From assembly GCA_024698045.1 (NCBI GenBank), contig JAILRS010000019.1:1-59067 (forward strand): a DNA stretch of 59,067 nt, given 5' to 3'. The DNA is from Selenomonadaceae bacterium. Lineage in GTDB: Bacteria; Bacillota; Negativicutes; Selenomonadales; Selenomonadaceae. Positions 43,532-52,473 of this stretch are shown one piece after another (positions within the stretch are counted from its first letter, which is position 1; each line of letters begins with the position of its first letter). The position numbers and the translations under genes were made by a program. The notes beneath the pieces are model-generated. The model made no database searches and was not told where the DNA came from. It saw nothing but the letters and a program-made list of their open reading frames with translations.

Positions 43532-44389
43532 GTGCAAATTATTTCTGCGAAGACCGAAAACAAATTGGCAACCGTCGGATTATGGTCTGTAGGCATTTTT
43601 ATCCTAATGTTGCTTGCCGCTTTTCTCGGCTACATTCTTTACAAAGGATTACCCGTTTTGAATTTTCATTTTATCTTTGGCAAGTCCTGTGATATTATGG
43701 CAGGCGGCGGCGTCGGCTCACAGCTTTTCAACTCGTTTTATATGTTGTTTCTGTCAATGGCAATTTCTATTCCCTTAGCTGTAGGTGCCGGCATCTACCT
43801 TGCTGAATACGCTCGAGAAAATTTTCTGACCAAATGTATTCGCTTATCGGTTGAAAGTCTTGCCACTGTTCCCTCGATAGTTTTGGGTTTATTCGGCATG
43901 ATTATCTTCGTAAACAAAATGCACATGGGATTCAGTATTCTCGGCGGCGCATTGACTTTGGTTTTGTTGAACTTGCCGATGTTGGTACGTGTTACCGAAG
44001 AATCAATTCGCACCGTACCGAAATCATATGAAGAGGCGTCATTGGCATTGGGCGCGACAAAATTGCAGACGATTTTAAAAGTAATACTGCCCTGCGCATT
44101 GCCGGGGATTATCACGGGAATAACTTTGACGGCAGGAAGAATTTTAGGCGAAACGGCGATTTTGATATTTACCGCCGGGACAAGCGTTTCGCGATTCATG
44201 TACGATACAAATCTTATGTCGGGCGGCGAAACATTGGCAGTACATTTGTGGTACTTGATGAGTGTGGGTTTGGTACCCGACCGCGAAATGATTGCCGACG
44301 GAATCGGCGCACTGTTGATTCTTACGATTTTGGTATTCAATTTGCTTTTGGCTTTACCCGTGAAATATTTCGGGCGACACGCAAAATAA
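43532..44389 (+). CDS. pstA: Phosphate ABC transporter permease PstA
   Basis: A 285-aa permease partner of PstC with the EAA loop SYEEASLALGATKLQTILKV and SLATVPSIVLGLFGM. The start is GTG: 43532 (spacing 10 from AAAGG) or 43526 (overlapping the pstC stop as GTGA). The frame is open far upstream inside pstC, but this is coding overlap only. It is followed by a hairpin and then phoB. Confidence 0.92.
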   Translation: MQIISAKTENKLATVGLWSVGIFILMLLAAFLGYILYKGLPVLNFHFIFGKSCDIMAGGGVGSQLFNSFYMLFLSMAISIPLAVGAGIYLAEYARENFLTKCIRLSVESLATVPSIVLGLFGMIIFVNKMHMGFSILGGALTLVLLNLPMLVRVTEESIRTVPKSYEEASLALGATKLQTILKVILPCALPGIITGITLTAGRILGETAILIFTAGTSVSRFMYDTNLMSGGETLAVHLWYLMSVGLVPDREMIADGIGALLILTILVFNLLLALPVKYFGRHAK

Positions 44390-44409
44390 CTTGTGTTCAA
44401 AATATAAAT

Positions 44410-44440
44410 GCCTTCCCGTGTCGGAAGGCTGTTGTATTTT
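44410..44440 (+). terminator. Hairpin between pstA and phoB (weak terminator or processing site)
   Basis: A perfect 7-bp stem GCCTTCC-CGTGTC-GGAAGGC (44410-44429) followed by TGTTGTATTTT. The T tract is interrupted, so partial read-through into phoB is likely. It would let phoB be expressed at a lower level than the transporter. Confidence 0.6.
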
Positions 44441-44478
44441 ACGGTATAAAATAATTCTGTTGCATTGGGAGAAAATCG

Positions 44479-45156
44479 GTGAAGATTTTAGTTGTGGATG
44501 ATGAAGATTCAATTCGTGAACTGTTAACGATTCACTTACGCAAAAACGGCTACGAAGTAATGACTGCCGCCGACGGTAAAGAGGCAATAGCCAAAGCATT
44601 TGCCGCTGATTTAATTTTGCTTGATGTGATGATGCCCGAGCCGGATGGCTTTGAAGTTTGTCGAATACTCAAAAGTAATCCGTCGACAACGGCGATTCCC
44701 GTCATCATGTTGACGGCGAAGGCTGAAGAGATAGATAAAGTAATCGGACTTGAATTAGGTGCGGACGATTATATTTCAAAACCTTTTTCCGCGCGTGAAT
44801 TAATCGCTCGAATCAAGGCAGTTCTGCGCAGAACGAAAAATAATCCGTCAATGCAACAAGTTTTACAAATCGGTCGCTTGAAATTGGATTTTAATTCTTA
44901 TCGCGCGAGCATAGACGACGAAAATTTATCATTGACGCCGAAAGAATTTGAACTGTTGAAACTCCTTGCGACGAATAACGGCAAAGCATTTTCGCGCGAT
45001 GAAATTCTAACGAATATTTGGGGCTATGAATACTACGGCGATACGCGTACGGTTGATGTGCATATTCGTCATCTTCGCGAAAAATTATCGGCGGACAACG
45101 AAACTGCGCAGGCAATCGAAACGGTAAGGAGTATCGGCTATCGTTTCAATCGCTGA
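44479..45156 (+). CDS. phoB: Phosphate regulon response regulator PhoB/PhoP (OmpR family)
   Basis: A 225-aa two-domain regulator. The receiver domain has the acidic pair DD at residues 7-8, phospho-acceptor D49 (LILLDVMMPEPDGFE), the conserved T in MLTAKAEE and K in YISKPFSARE. The C-terminal winged helix (LSLTPKEFELLKLLATNNG, RTVDVHIRHLREKL, VRSIGYRF) is of the OmpR/PhoB type. The start is GTG with GGGAG 7 nt upstream. Its context downstream of pst and of a Pho box supports the role. Its kinase gene is convergent rather than downstream. Confidence 0.93.
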   Translation: MKILVVDDEDSIRELLTIHLRKNGYEVMTAADGKEAIAKAFAADLILLDVMMPEPDGFEVCRILKSNPSTTAIPVIMLTAKAEEIDKVIGLELGADDYISKPFSARELIARIKAVLRRTKNNPSMQQVLQIGRLKLDFNSYRASIDDENLSLTPKEFELLKLLATNNGKAFSRDEILTNIWGYEYYGDTRTVDVHIRHLREKLSADNETAQAIETVRSIGYRFNR

Positions 45157-45183
45157 AGTTTTCATCTTAATCGCAGCGCGGAT

Positions 45184-45431
45184 ACTCCGACCTCTAAGGT
45201 CGGGGAGGAAGCGCCGCTTTTCTCTCCTTTCGTCTTTACTATCAATAGATAATCTGATATAGTAAATGTATAAAATAACGACTTCTGATTAGTAGTTGGA
45301 AGTTAAACGGGTGAAGTCAACCACCCGATGATGTCTGACCTACGAGGTAGTGAAAACGTTTGAACCTCGCGTCCGGTAAAGACCGGTAAGGGTATGGACA
45401 AGCTCCGACTTCTTTAAGTCGGAGTAGTTGA
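45184..45431 (+). mobile_element. Structured IS200/IS605-like end or omega/HEARO-type RNA remnant
   Basis: A non-coding stretch of about 250 bp rich in perfect hairpins: CCGACCT-CTA-AGGTCGG (45187-45203), CGGGTG-N8-CACCCG (45308 on), ACCT-ACG-AGGT, CCGGT-AAAG-ACCGG, and at the right end CTCCGACTT-CTTT-AAGTCGGAG (45403-45424) followed by TAGTTGAC. Subterminal hairpins with short loops and a GAAGTCAACC/GATGATGTCTGACC core are what I associate with IS200/IS605-family ends and their guide RNAs. No transposase, TnpB or IscB frame is present. The right hairpin supplies the last codons and stop of phoR. An exact family needs a covariance-model search. Confidence 0.55.
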
Positions 45432-47183
45432 CTTGATTAACGGGAAAAATATTTTGAAGTTTGAACCTTTTCCCAAGGTGCTTGTCACTTCGATTGAGCC
45501 GTCGAATAATTCCACGAGAAATTTAACCAAAGCAAGCCCGATACCGTTACCGCCGCTTTTTCTGTCTCTTGCCTTATCAACGCGGTAAAATCTGTCGAAA
45601 ATCCGCGAAAGAGATTCTTGTGGAATGCCGATGCCCGTATCTTGAATTTGGCAGATAACTTGATTTTCCCGAACGAAACAAGCGACGGTAATTGTCCCGT
45701 GTTCGGGCGTGTACTTAATCGCGTTGTCAATGAGGTTGCGCAAAATCTGTTCGAGCAGATCGGGCGCGGCCTTTATTTTTGCGTTATCGGCAAGTTCGGA
45801 AATTGTAACGACTTGATTTTTTTCTGCTGACTTTTGGCGTAGAGCGTTGACGGCTTTTTGCAAAATACTTCCGCAGTCGATAATCTTGGAAGGAAGTTGA
45901 TTGCGGTAAGTTTTGTTTTCAAGTTTGGTAAGCTGAAGTAAATCGTTAATCAATCTGTTCATGCGCTGCGCCTGTTGAAAAATAACATCTGCATAGTGAC
46001 GAGAATCGACGGGCGAAGAAAAATCATCCTCGCGCAAAAGTTCGGCGAAACCCGATATTGAAGTCAAAGGCGTTGCCAATTCATGGGCGGCATTTCCGGT
46101 AAATTCAGCTTGACGCCGATTGAGTTCGTGCATGACCGAAATATCGTGGAAGACAGCCAAAATTTTGGCATCATCATTGTTTTGGAAGGCGGACAGAAAA
46201 ACTTCAAAAGTATAATCGCGATAAGTCAAAATCATTGAGGTCGATTGATTTAGTGTGCGTATCGTTTCGGCAAATTCCGCATTGCCCAAAACATGAAGAC
46301 AGTGATGCGGTTGATTGTCTTGCAGTATCGGGAATAAGCGACAAGCTTGACGATTTGCACTGTGAATATTTCCGGCTGTGTCTATCAACATAAGGGCGTT
46401 GTCCATCTGTTCGAGAATCATGGAAACTTTTTGCGCATCGGTTTGAGCCTCACGGATTTTTTTCGCCAAAGTTGAAGTTAATTTGTTAAGTGCGTGACCA
46501 AGAAATTCAAATTCGTCGCCCGTATGCAAATGTATTCGGCAGGATAAATTTCCGTTTGAAATATTTTTAGCCGTACGAATTATATGTATGAGCGGCTTAA
46601 GTTGACGCGATGCCAACCACAATGCCAAGGTAAATGCAATCGGAATCGCAAGAAGTAAGGCAATCAAAATCCCGAACTTAATTTTTGCGTAAGCGGCTTC
46701 GGCGACGGAAATAGAAGTTGCCGTGCGAATAATCCCGATTAATTCTCCGTTGCGGCGGACGGGAATCGCCGTGTACATAAAATTTTCGTGCAGAGTATCA
46801 CTGTAGCGGATTGCGGTACCGTAACCGATATCGGAAGACAATGCCTGTTGAATTTCCTGCCGTAGCAAATGATTGTCAAGGTTTTCGATTGGTTTGTCTG
46901 TGTCGACAATTACGCGCCCTGTTTTATCCAAGACGGTAATCCGCAATCCCGTATCGCGCGCGATAACATTCGTGACGTCAATAATATTTGAATCGTTACG
47001 CCAAAGTTTATCTGCCAATGTCGTTTCTATGATACGGGCGTTGAGAATTAAATTATCTTGCTCCTTCTGCATAGTATGTTCGCGGAAAAAGTTCAGCAAG
47101 AAAAATCCCAAACCCGTCAGCGAAATACAAACGACCAAAAGAATCGACGAAACAAATCTGCGAGTAATTTTATAGCCAATCAT
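45414..47183 (-). CDS. phoR: Phosphate regulon sensor histidine kinase PhoR
   Basis: A 589-aa membrane kinase. TM1 is at about residues 8-32, an extracytoplasmic sensor domain at 33-165, TM2 near 170-190, then a HAMP region and a PAS-like domain (about 255-350). The HisKA box is NAAHELATPLTSISGF, and the ATPase boxes are NLIDNAIKYTPEHG, DTGIGIPQESLSRIFDRFYR and GGNGIGLALVK. The A in HELATPL replaces the more usual R. The ATG at 47183 has GAGGG 7 nt upstream. The last five residues (STTPT) and the stop codon lie in the structured element at 45184-45431. The PhoR assignment, rather than another kinase, rests on architecture and position. Confidence 0.85.
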   Translation of the reverse strand: MIGYKITRRFVSSILLVVCISLTGLGFFLLNFFREHTMQKEQDNLILNARIIETTLADKLWRNDSNIIDVTNVIARDTGLRITVLDKTGRVIVDTDKPIENLDNHLLRQEIQQALSSDIGYGTAIRYSDTLHENFMYTAIPVRRNGELIGIIRTATSISVAEAAYAKIKFGILIALLLAIPIAFTLALWLASRQLKPLIHIIRTAKNISNGNLSCRIHLHTGDEFEFLGHALNKLTSTLAKKIREAQTDAQKVSMILEQMDNALMLIDTAGNIHSANRQACRLFPILQDNQPHHCLHVLGNAEFAETIRTLNQSTSMILTYRDYTFEVFLSAFQNNDDAKILAVFHDISVMHELNRRQAEFTGNAAHELATPLTSISGFAELLREDDFSSPVDSRHYADVIFQQAQRMNRLINDLLQLTKLENKTYRNQLPSKIIDCGSILQKAVNALRQKSAEKNQVVTISELADNAKIKAAPDLLEQILRNLIDNAIKYTPEHGTITVACFVRENQVICQIQDTGIGIPQESLSRIFDRFYRVDKARDRKSGGNGIGLALVKFLVELFDGSIEVTSTLGKGSNFKIFFPLIKSTTPT

Positions 47184-47216
47184 TTCCAATCCCTCACTTG
47201 CGGCGAATTGATTAAC

Positions 47217-47245
47217 ATAATAATTATCGCGCGGCAGTTCGTCAA
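47217..47245 (-). promoter_or_regulatory. Promoter of phoR
   Basis: TTGACG (47240-47245) and TATTAT (47217-47222) on the minus strand with 17-bp spacing, about 35 nt before the phoR ATG. No 11-bp TTAACA repeat is visible here, so phoR may not be under direct Pho-box control. Confidence 0.65.
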
Positions 47246-47352
47246 AAAGTTATAAAATCATCGGCAAAAAGTTAATCCGCACAGACTGTATCGAAACTTT
47301 CATTGCCGTTACGTCGGTAATTCGTGCTGAAAGATTGAAAGAAAAAATTTAC

Positions 47353-47381
47353 TTGACTTTTTGTCTAATTGGTGTTAAGGT
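47353..47381 (+). promoter_or_regulatory. Probable promoter of the grpE-dnaK-dnaJ cluster
   Basis: TTGACT (47353-47358), 17 bp, TAAGGT (47376-47381). The -10 is weak. No CIRCE inverted repeat (TTAGCACTC-N9-GAGTGCTAA) is visible between phoR and grpE. Confidence 0.45.
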
Positions 47382-47406
47382 TGCAGACAAAAGAGAGGTG
47401 AACGAC

Positions 47407-47985
47407 TTGGCAGAGAAAAAAGTGGTAGTTAACAACGAGGACGGAGATAGTGCAGAAATAAATTTGAAGGTGGAAAAACAAACCGAGTCGGCGGAAGAGG
47501 AAACGAAACCGGAAGAAAATTTAGCCGCTGAGATTGAAAAGTTGAACGAGGAATTAAAAGCCAAGGACGACAGATTTTTGAGACTGCAAGCGGATTTTGA
47601 TAACTTCCGCAAACGTACGGCGAAAGAGAAATCTGAAATAGCCGACGTAATTGAACAAGCGTTCCTGAAAGATTTACTTCCGCTGTTGGATAATTTGAGC
47701 AGAGCGGCGGAGGCAGCGGAAAGTACTGCGGATGTCGATGCGGAAAAACTGCGCAAGGGAATCGAGATGATAAAACAGGATACAATCGCCGTCATGGGCA
47801 AACATGGTTTGGAGGCGATTGATGCGGTGGATAAACCTTTCGATCCTAATTATCATCAGGCGGTCGGGACGGTACAGAATGCCGATAAGGAAGACGGAAC
47901 GATAGCCGCAGAATTTCAGCGCGGATATATTGCACGTGGCAGAGTAATCCGCCCGAGCATGGTGCAGGTCGTCAACAATCAGTAA
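47407..47985 (+). CDS. grpE: Nucleotide exchange factor GrpE
   Basis: A 192-aa DnaK cochaperone. A charged N-terminal tail and coiled coil (IEKLNEELKAKDDRFLRLQ) precede the family stretch ADFDNFRKRTAKEK and the C-terminal beta domain GLEAIDAVDKPFDPNYHQAV and YIARGRVIRPSMVQVV. The TTG at 47407 is chosen because AGAGAGGTG is 6-7 nt upstream and because the longer open frame (47335) begins upstream of the promoter. Confidence 0.94.
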   Translation: MAEKKVVVNNEDGDSAEINLKVEKQTESAEEETKPEENLAAEIEKLNEELKAKDDRFLRLQADFDNFRKRTAKEKSEIADVIEQAFLKDLLPLLDNLSRAAEAAESTADVDAEKLRKGIEMIKQDTIAVMGKHGLEAIDAVDKPFDPNYHQAVGTVQNADKEDGTIAAEFQRGYIARGRVIRPSMVQVVNNQ

Positions 47986-48018
47986 GATAATCCAATAGAC
48001 TGAATTGGAGGAAACGAA

Positions 48019-48177
48019 ATGTCAAGACAGGTAAGAAGTGATTGTACGGTCGGAACTTTTGAAAAGAAAAATAATCTTCCTCCGGGCACAATTCGCAATC
48101 CAAACGGAAGAGACACGCGCTCGGATAAAAAAATCGGCACCATCAGAAAAGAAAGTGCCGACAAGGGTAGAAAATAA
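48019..48177 (+). CDS. 52-aa basic protein of unknown function between grpE and dnaK
   Basis: ATG 48019 preceded by GGAGG with 7-nt spacing; stop TAA at 48175-48177. The product begins MSRQVRSDCTVGTFEKKNN and contains LPPGTIRNPNGRDTRSDKK and an IGTIRKES segment. It is strongly basic and hydrophilic, has one cysteine, and no membrane segment or signal peptide. The excellent ribosome binding site and position in the chaperone cluster argue that it is a real gene. I do not recognise a family. Confidence 0.7.
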   Translation: MSRQVRSDCTVGTFEKKNNLPPGTIRNPNGRDTRSDKKIGTIRKESADKGRK

Positions 48178-48244
48178 CGATTTGACTTGAAACATAAAAG
48201 GCAATCTGATGATTGCTCAACAGGTTTGGAAGGAGTAATTTTTT

Positions 48245-50113
48245 ATGAGCAAAGTTATCGGTATAGATTTGGGAACAACAAACAGCGTCGTCAGCGTAAT
48301 CGAAGGCGGCGAACCTACAGTAATAACGAACCCCGAAGGCAGTCGCATCACTCCGTCGGTTGTCGGTTTCACTAAGGACGGTCAACGCCTTGTAGGTCAA
48401 CTTGCAAAGCGTCAGGCGGTAAGCAACCCCGACAGAACAATTTCATCAATCAAACGTCATATGGGCGAAAGCTACAAAGTTACGGTCGACGATAAAAGTT
48501 ATTCGCCGCAAGAAATTTCCGCAATGGTCTTGCAGAAATTAAAGGCGGATGCAGAAGCTTATTTGGGCGAAACCGTTACGCAGGCGGTTATCACGGTTCC
48601 GGCTTACTTCAATGACGCACAACGTCAAGCGACGAAAGACGCCGGCACTATCGCAGGTTTGGAAGTTCTGCGCATAATCAACGAGCCGACGGCTGCCGCA
48701 CTTGCCTACGGTTTGGATAAAGACAATGACGAAACAATTTTGGTCTTTGACTTGGGCGGCGGTACATTCGATGTTTCAATCCTCGATTTGGACGAACATG
48801 TATTTGAAGTAAAAGCAACCAGCGGCGATACTCATCTTGGCGGCGACGATTTCGATAAAAAAGTCATGGATTGGATGGTAAGCGAATTTAAACGCGAAAA
48901 CGGCATTGACTTATCGGCGGACAAAATGAGTGCTCAGCGTCTTATCGAGGCGGCGGAAAAGGCTAAAATCGAATTGAGTTCCATGACGTCGACGAATATT
49001 AATTTGCCGTTTATTACGGCGGACGCCAGCGGCCCCAAACATTTGGATTTGACTTTGACGCGTGCGAAATTCGATGACTTGACGCGCGATTTGGTTGAAC
49101 GCACAATGACTCCTACCCGTAACGCAATGAAAGACGCAGGCTTGACGGGTAAAGATATCGACAAAATTATTTTGGTCGGCGGTTCGTCCCGTATTCCGGC
49201 TGTGCAAAACGCTATCCGTGAAATCCTCGGTAAAGAGCCCTCCAAAGGTATCAATCCCGATGAATGCGTTTCGGTCGGCGCGGCTATTCAGGGCGGTGTA
49301 CTTGCCGGCGAATTCGGTAAAGGCAACGAAATTCTTTTGCTTGATGTTACACCGTTATCCTTGGGCATCGAAACTCTCGGCGGCGTTTGCACGAAGATTA
49401 TCGAACGCAATACCACAATCCCGACGCAAAAATCTCAAGTCTTCTCGACGGCTGCCGATAATCAATCGAGTGTCGAAATTCATGTCCTGCAAGGTGAGCG
49501 CGAAATGGCGGCAGGTAATAAAACTCTCGGCCGTTTCGTCCTCAGTGATATTCCGCCCGCACCGCGCGGCATTCCGCAGATTGAAGTTACTTTCGATATC
49601 GACCGTAACGGCATTGTCAACGTCAGCGCGAAAGATAAGGGCACGGGACGCGAACAGAAAATTACAATTCAATCGTCGAGCGGCATGAGTAAGGACGATA
49701 TAGATCGTATGGTCAAAGAGGCGGCGGCGCACGAGGCAGAAGATAAGAAACAGCGTGAGGCTGTCGACGCAAAGAACGAAGCCGAACAAACTGTCTATCA
49801 ATCCGAAAAGACTTGCAAAGACTTCGAGGGCAAAGTAGACGCGGAATTAATTTCCAACGTCCGCACGGCTGCGCAGGCTCTCAAAGATAAACTTGACTCG
49901 GGCGATACCGAAACTCTCAAGAAGTTAAGTGAGGAAGTTCGTCAAGCACTGTACAAATTGAGCGAGGCGGCTTATAAATCCGGCGCGATGAATCAGCAGG
50001 GCGAACCCAATGCCGATTTCACGCAACAGCAGAAACAAGACGATTCCGCAAAGAGTAAGGACGACGACACGATTGACGCCGAATTTACCGAAGTAAACAA
50101 AGACAAGAAATAA
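48245..50113 (+). CDS. dnaK: Chaperone DnaK (Hsp70)
   Basis: A 622-aa ATP-dependent chaperone. Nucleotide-binding domain signatures are [35 protein letters not shown] and [13 protein letters not shown]. The substrate-binding domain starts near [17 protein letters not shown], followed by the helical lid and a charged tail ending in [20 protein letters not shown] with AAGGAG upstream, 67 nt after the small 48019 ORF. Confidence 0.97.
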   Translation: MSKVIGIDLGTTNSVVSVIEGGEPTVITNPEGSRITPSVVGFTKDGQRLVGQLAKRQAVSNPDRTISSIKRHMGESYKVTVDDKSYSPQEISAMVLQKLKADAEAYLGETVTQAVITVPAYFNDAQRQATKDAGTIAGLEVLRIINEPTAAALAYGLDKDNDETILVFDLGGGTFDVSILDLDEHVFEVKATSGDTHLGGDDFDKKVMDWMVSEFKRENGIDLSADKMSAQRLIEAAEKAKIELSSMTSTNINLPFITADASGPKHLDLTLTRAKFDDLTRDLVERTMTPTRNAMKDAGLTGKDIDKIILVGGSSRIPAVQNAIREILGKEPSKGINPDECVSVGAAIQGGVLAGEFGKGNEILLLDVTPLSLGIETLGGVCTKIIERNTTIPTQKSQVFSTAADNQSSVEIHVLQGEREMAAGNKTLGRFVLSDIPPAPRGIPQIEVTFDIDRNGIVNVSAKDKGTGREQKITIQSSSGMSKDDIDRMVKEAAAHEAEDKKQREAVDAKNEAEQTVYQSEKTCKDFEGKVDAELISNVRTAAQALKDKLDSGDTETLKKLSEEVRQALYKLSEAAYKSGAMNQQGEPNADFTQQQKQDDSAKSKDDDTIDAEFTEVNKDKK

Positions 50114-50136
50114 TATTGGTAACGAAATAATACGCA

Positions 50137-50176
50137 GGGGAGAGGGACAAATTTTCTCTCTCCCCGTTGTTTGTTT
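50137..50176 (+). terminator. Hairpin between dnaK and dnaJ
   Basis: GGGGAGAG (50137-50144) pairs with CTCTCCCC (50158-50165), followed by GTTGTTTGTTTT. It may act as a partial terminator that lowers dnaJ relative to dnaK. Confidence 0.7.
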
Positions 50177-50220
50177 TAGTCAGCGTCGAAAATTTTGGCG
50201 CGAATAAAAAAGGTGATTTT

Positions 50221-51408
50221 ATGGCTGACAAGAAAGATTATTATGAATTGCTCGGCGTAAACAAAAACGCAACGGACGACGAGATAAAAAAGGCCTATCG
50301 CAAGCTTGCGCGTCAATATCATCCCGATTTGAATCGCGACGACCCAAAGACTGCGGAAGCCAAGATGAAGGAAATCAACGAGGCTTATGATGTCCTCAAG
50401 GATAAGGACAAGCGTGCGCAGTACGATCAATTTGGTCACGCGGCATTTTCGGGCGGCGGTGGCTACGGCGGCGCGGGCGGCGGTTTCGGCGGCGGTTTCG
50501 GCGGTATCAATATGAATGATATCTTCGGTGGCGGCGGCGGCGGATTCGATATGGGCGATATCTTTGAACAATTCTTCGGCGGCGCTGGGCGTACACGTTC
50601 GCGACAAAATTCGGGACCGAAAAGGGGCGCGGATTTGCGTTACGATTTGTCTGTCTCGTTTGAAGAGGCCGCCTTCGGCAAAGATACGGTGATTAAAGTT
50701 CCGCGAATGGAAACGTGCGAGGAATGCGGCGGCACGGGTGCGAAGAAAGGCACGAAGCCCGATGAATGTCCGGACTGTCACGGCAGCGGCATGCGCCAAA
50801 CAACCACACGCACTCCCTTCGGTGTCATCGCTAATTCTCGTCCTTGCGAACGCTGTCACGGTACGGGGCAACTTATCAAAAATCCTTGCGAACACTGTCA
50901 CGGTAACGGTAAAATCCGCGTCGAAAAAGATATCAAACTTGTTATCCCTCGCGGCATAGACGACGGGCAGAGATTGAGAATATCGGGCGGCGGTCAAGCA
51001 GGAGAGCGCGGCGGTCAACCCGGTGATTTGTACGTATACATCAATATCAAGCCGCACAAAATTTTCACGCGACAAGATAAGGATGTTTACTGCGAAGTGC
51101 CGATAAGTTTCGTTCAGGCGGCTCTCGGCGCGAAAATCGAGGCTCCCACGATTGACGGCAAAGTAGAATTGTCAATCCCCGAAGGTACTCAATCCGGCAA
51201 AGTCCTTCGTATTCGCGGCAAGGGTATTCCTTTTATGCAGGGCGAAGGGCGCGGCGATGAATATGTTAAAATCAAAGTGCTCACACCGCAAAATTTGTCG
51301 AGCCGTCAAAAAGAATTGCTGAGAGAATTTGAGGGCAACGGCTTCAATGCAAAGAACAATCCCGAACAAAAAACTTTCTTTGATAAACTGAAAGATTTGT
51401 TTGATTAA
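50221..51408 (+). CDS. dnaJ: Chaperone DnaJ (Hsp40)
   Basis: A 395-aa type I J-protein. J domain at the N-terminus ([23 protein letters not shown] in RQYHPDLN), then a long Gly/Phe-rich linker ([17 protein letters not shown]). Four CxxCxGxG zinc motifs follow ([32 protein letters not shown]), and then the C-terminal substrate-binding domains. The ATG at 50221 follows AAGGTG; the open frame upstream (50167) is not conserved. Confidence 0.97.
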   Translation: MADKKDYYELLGVNKNATDDEIKKAYRKLARQYHPDLNRDDPKTAEAKMKEINEAYDVLKDKDKRAQYDQFGHAAFSGGGGYGGAGGGFGGGFGGINMNDIFGGGGGGFDMGDIFEQFFGGAGRTRSRQNSGPKRGADLRYDLSVSFEEAAFGKDTVIKVPRMETCEECGGTGAKKGTKPDECPDCHGSGMRQTTTRTPFGVIANSRPCERCHGTGQLIKNPCEHCHGNGKIRVEKDIKLVIPRGIDDGQRLRISGGGQAGERGGQPGDLYVYINIKPHKIFTRQDKDVYCEVPISFVQAALGAKIEAPTIDGKVELSIPEGTQSGKVLRIRGKGIPFMQGEGRGDEYVKIKVLTPQNLSSRQKELLREFEGNGFNAKNNPEQKTFFDKLKDLFD

Positions 51409-51414
51409 AAATTT

Positions 51415-51449
51415 ATCCCTGCGTTTATTCACGGCGCAGGGATTTTTGA
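51415..51449 (+). terminator. Terminator of the dnaK-dnaJ cluster
   Basis: ATCCCTGCG (51415-51423) pairs with CGCAGGGAT (51435-51443), followed by TTTTG, directly after the dnaJ stop codon. Confidence 0.85.
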
Positions 51450-51454
51450 TTGCA

Positions 51455-51492
51455 AAAAAATTTCCCCGTCGAAGGTTGACGGGGATTTTTAT
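51455..51492 (-). terminator. Terminator facing the PAP2 gene, probably bidirectional
   Basis: CCCCGTC (51464-51470) pairs with GACGGGG (51478-51484). The stem has a T-run on both sides: ATTTTTATTT on the plus strand and AAATTTTTTT on the minus strand. It serves the convergent PAP2 gene and backs up the dnaJ terminator. Confidence 0.8.
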
Positions 51493-51505
51493 TTCAAGTT
51501 TGAAT

Positions 51506-52453
51506 TTACAATCTGTATTTCTTTTCAACTTTGGTGAAGATAAACGGTACCACGAACAAAATCGAAAAGAATGGTAAGAACCCCTTGAAGAATTTATAGA
51601 CGGCAGGGAAGGGCAAAAGTTTCAGCAAGGGATAAATCACGGCGGATATTACCGCCAAAACTCCGATGCCTATCGCAATTCGCCGTACCTTTGTTTTGAA
51701 AGAAACATCTAATTTAAAGTTGATGAATCGCATTTCGAGGAACCAACCGAGGAAAAACGCCCAACCAAATCCCAACGCGTCAAAGGCATCGATACGCGCC
51801 TTTTCGGGATCTATAATCAGATTGCCATTCATAAAATCCTCCGGATAAGGTTTAAAGTAGAGAATCAGGAAAACGAAGAAAGTACCCAGTAAACCGCAGA
51901 GTAAAAACAGTGTCCGTCGTTCGTTGTCCTTGCCTATCCACGCGAATAATTTTTCTGCCGCGAATATCAGCACAACCGAATATGCTATCGCGATGATGAC
52001 GTCTTGAGGAGTATGCACGCCCAGAAAGTTTCTCGAGAACGCAACAATCAAAATTACCAATGCGCAGGGGAGAATTAACAACGGTGCACGTTTCTTATAG
52101 AACCTTGCAAAGCTGCCGTAAATCGACGTGACAAATTGAGTGTGACCGCTCGGGAATGACCAGCTTGACGCCTCCGAATATGCCATTGTCGACGGAATCA
52201 ATTCGGTGTATCTGATCCACGGACGATAGACACAAAAAATTCCTTTGAGCAAATCATTTATCACGCGCCCGATTGTACCGTTAAAGATTATGAAAATGCC
52301 TGCGTTTTTGTTTATGCACCAGAATAATATGGCAGGAATCAAAGCGGTAACCGGACTGAGGGGAATCGCCGACAATATCAAAAATAGTAATTCGCCGCCG
52401 CAATCTTCTCGAATCTCTTGCAGGTATAAAAGATAGTCTAAATCAAAATCCAA
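51506..52453 (-). CDS. PAP2-superfamily membrane phosphatase
   Basis: A 315-aa protein with about eight helices. The three-part PAP2 catalytic signature is present: KGIFCVYRPW (K-x6-RP), SFPSGHTQF (PSGH) and SRNFLGVHTPQDV (SR-x5-H-x3-D). Family members dephosphorylate lipid phosphates or diphosphates such as undecaprenyl pyrophosphate or phosphatidic acid. The C-terminal half carries three more helices than the minimal BcrC-type enzyme. The start is TTG with AGAGG 8 nt upstream. It lies just downstream of glyA, 20 nt away, probably in the same transcript. Confidence 0.85.
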   Translation of the reverse strand: MDFDLDYLLYLQEIREDCGGELLFLILSAIPLSPVTALIPAILFWCINKNAGIFIIFNGTIGRVINDLLKGIFCVYRPWIRYTELIPSTMAYSEASSWSFPSGHTQFVTSIYGSFARFYKKRAPLLILPCALVILIVAFSRNFLGVHTPQDVIIAIAYSVVLIFAAEKLFAWIGKDNERRTLFLLCGLLGTFFVFLILYFKPYPEDFMNGNLIIDPEKARIDAFDALGFGWAFFLGWFLEMRFINFKLDVSFKTKVRRIAIGIGVLAVISAVIYPLLKLLPFPAVYKFFKGFLPFFSILFVVPFIFTKVEKKYRL

Positions 52454-52473
52454 AATAAAAACCTCTAATCAAA

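Noticed and set aside
47190..47400. CIRCE operator upstream of grpE
   Set aside because: I looked for TTAGCACTC-N9-GAGTGCTAA and close variants in the interval and saw none.
50176..51075. 299-codon minus-strand frame inside dnaJ
   Set aside because: A shadow of dnaJ, driven by its Gly-rich codons and biased third positions.
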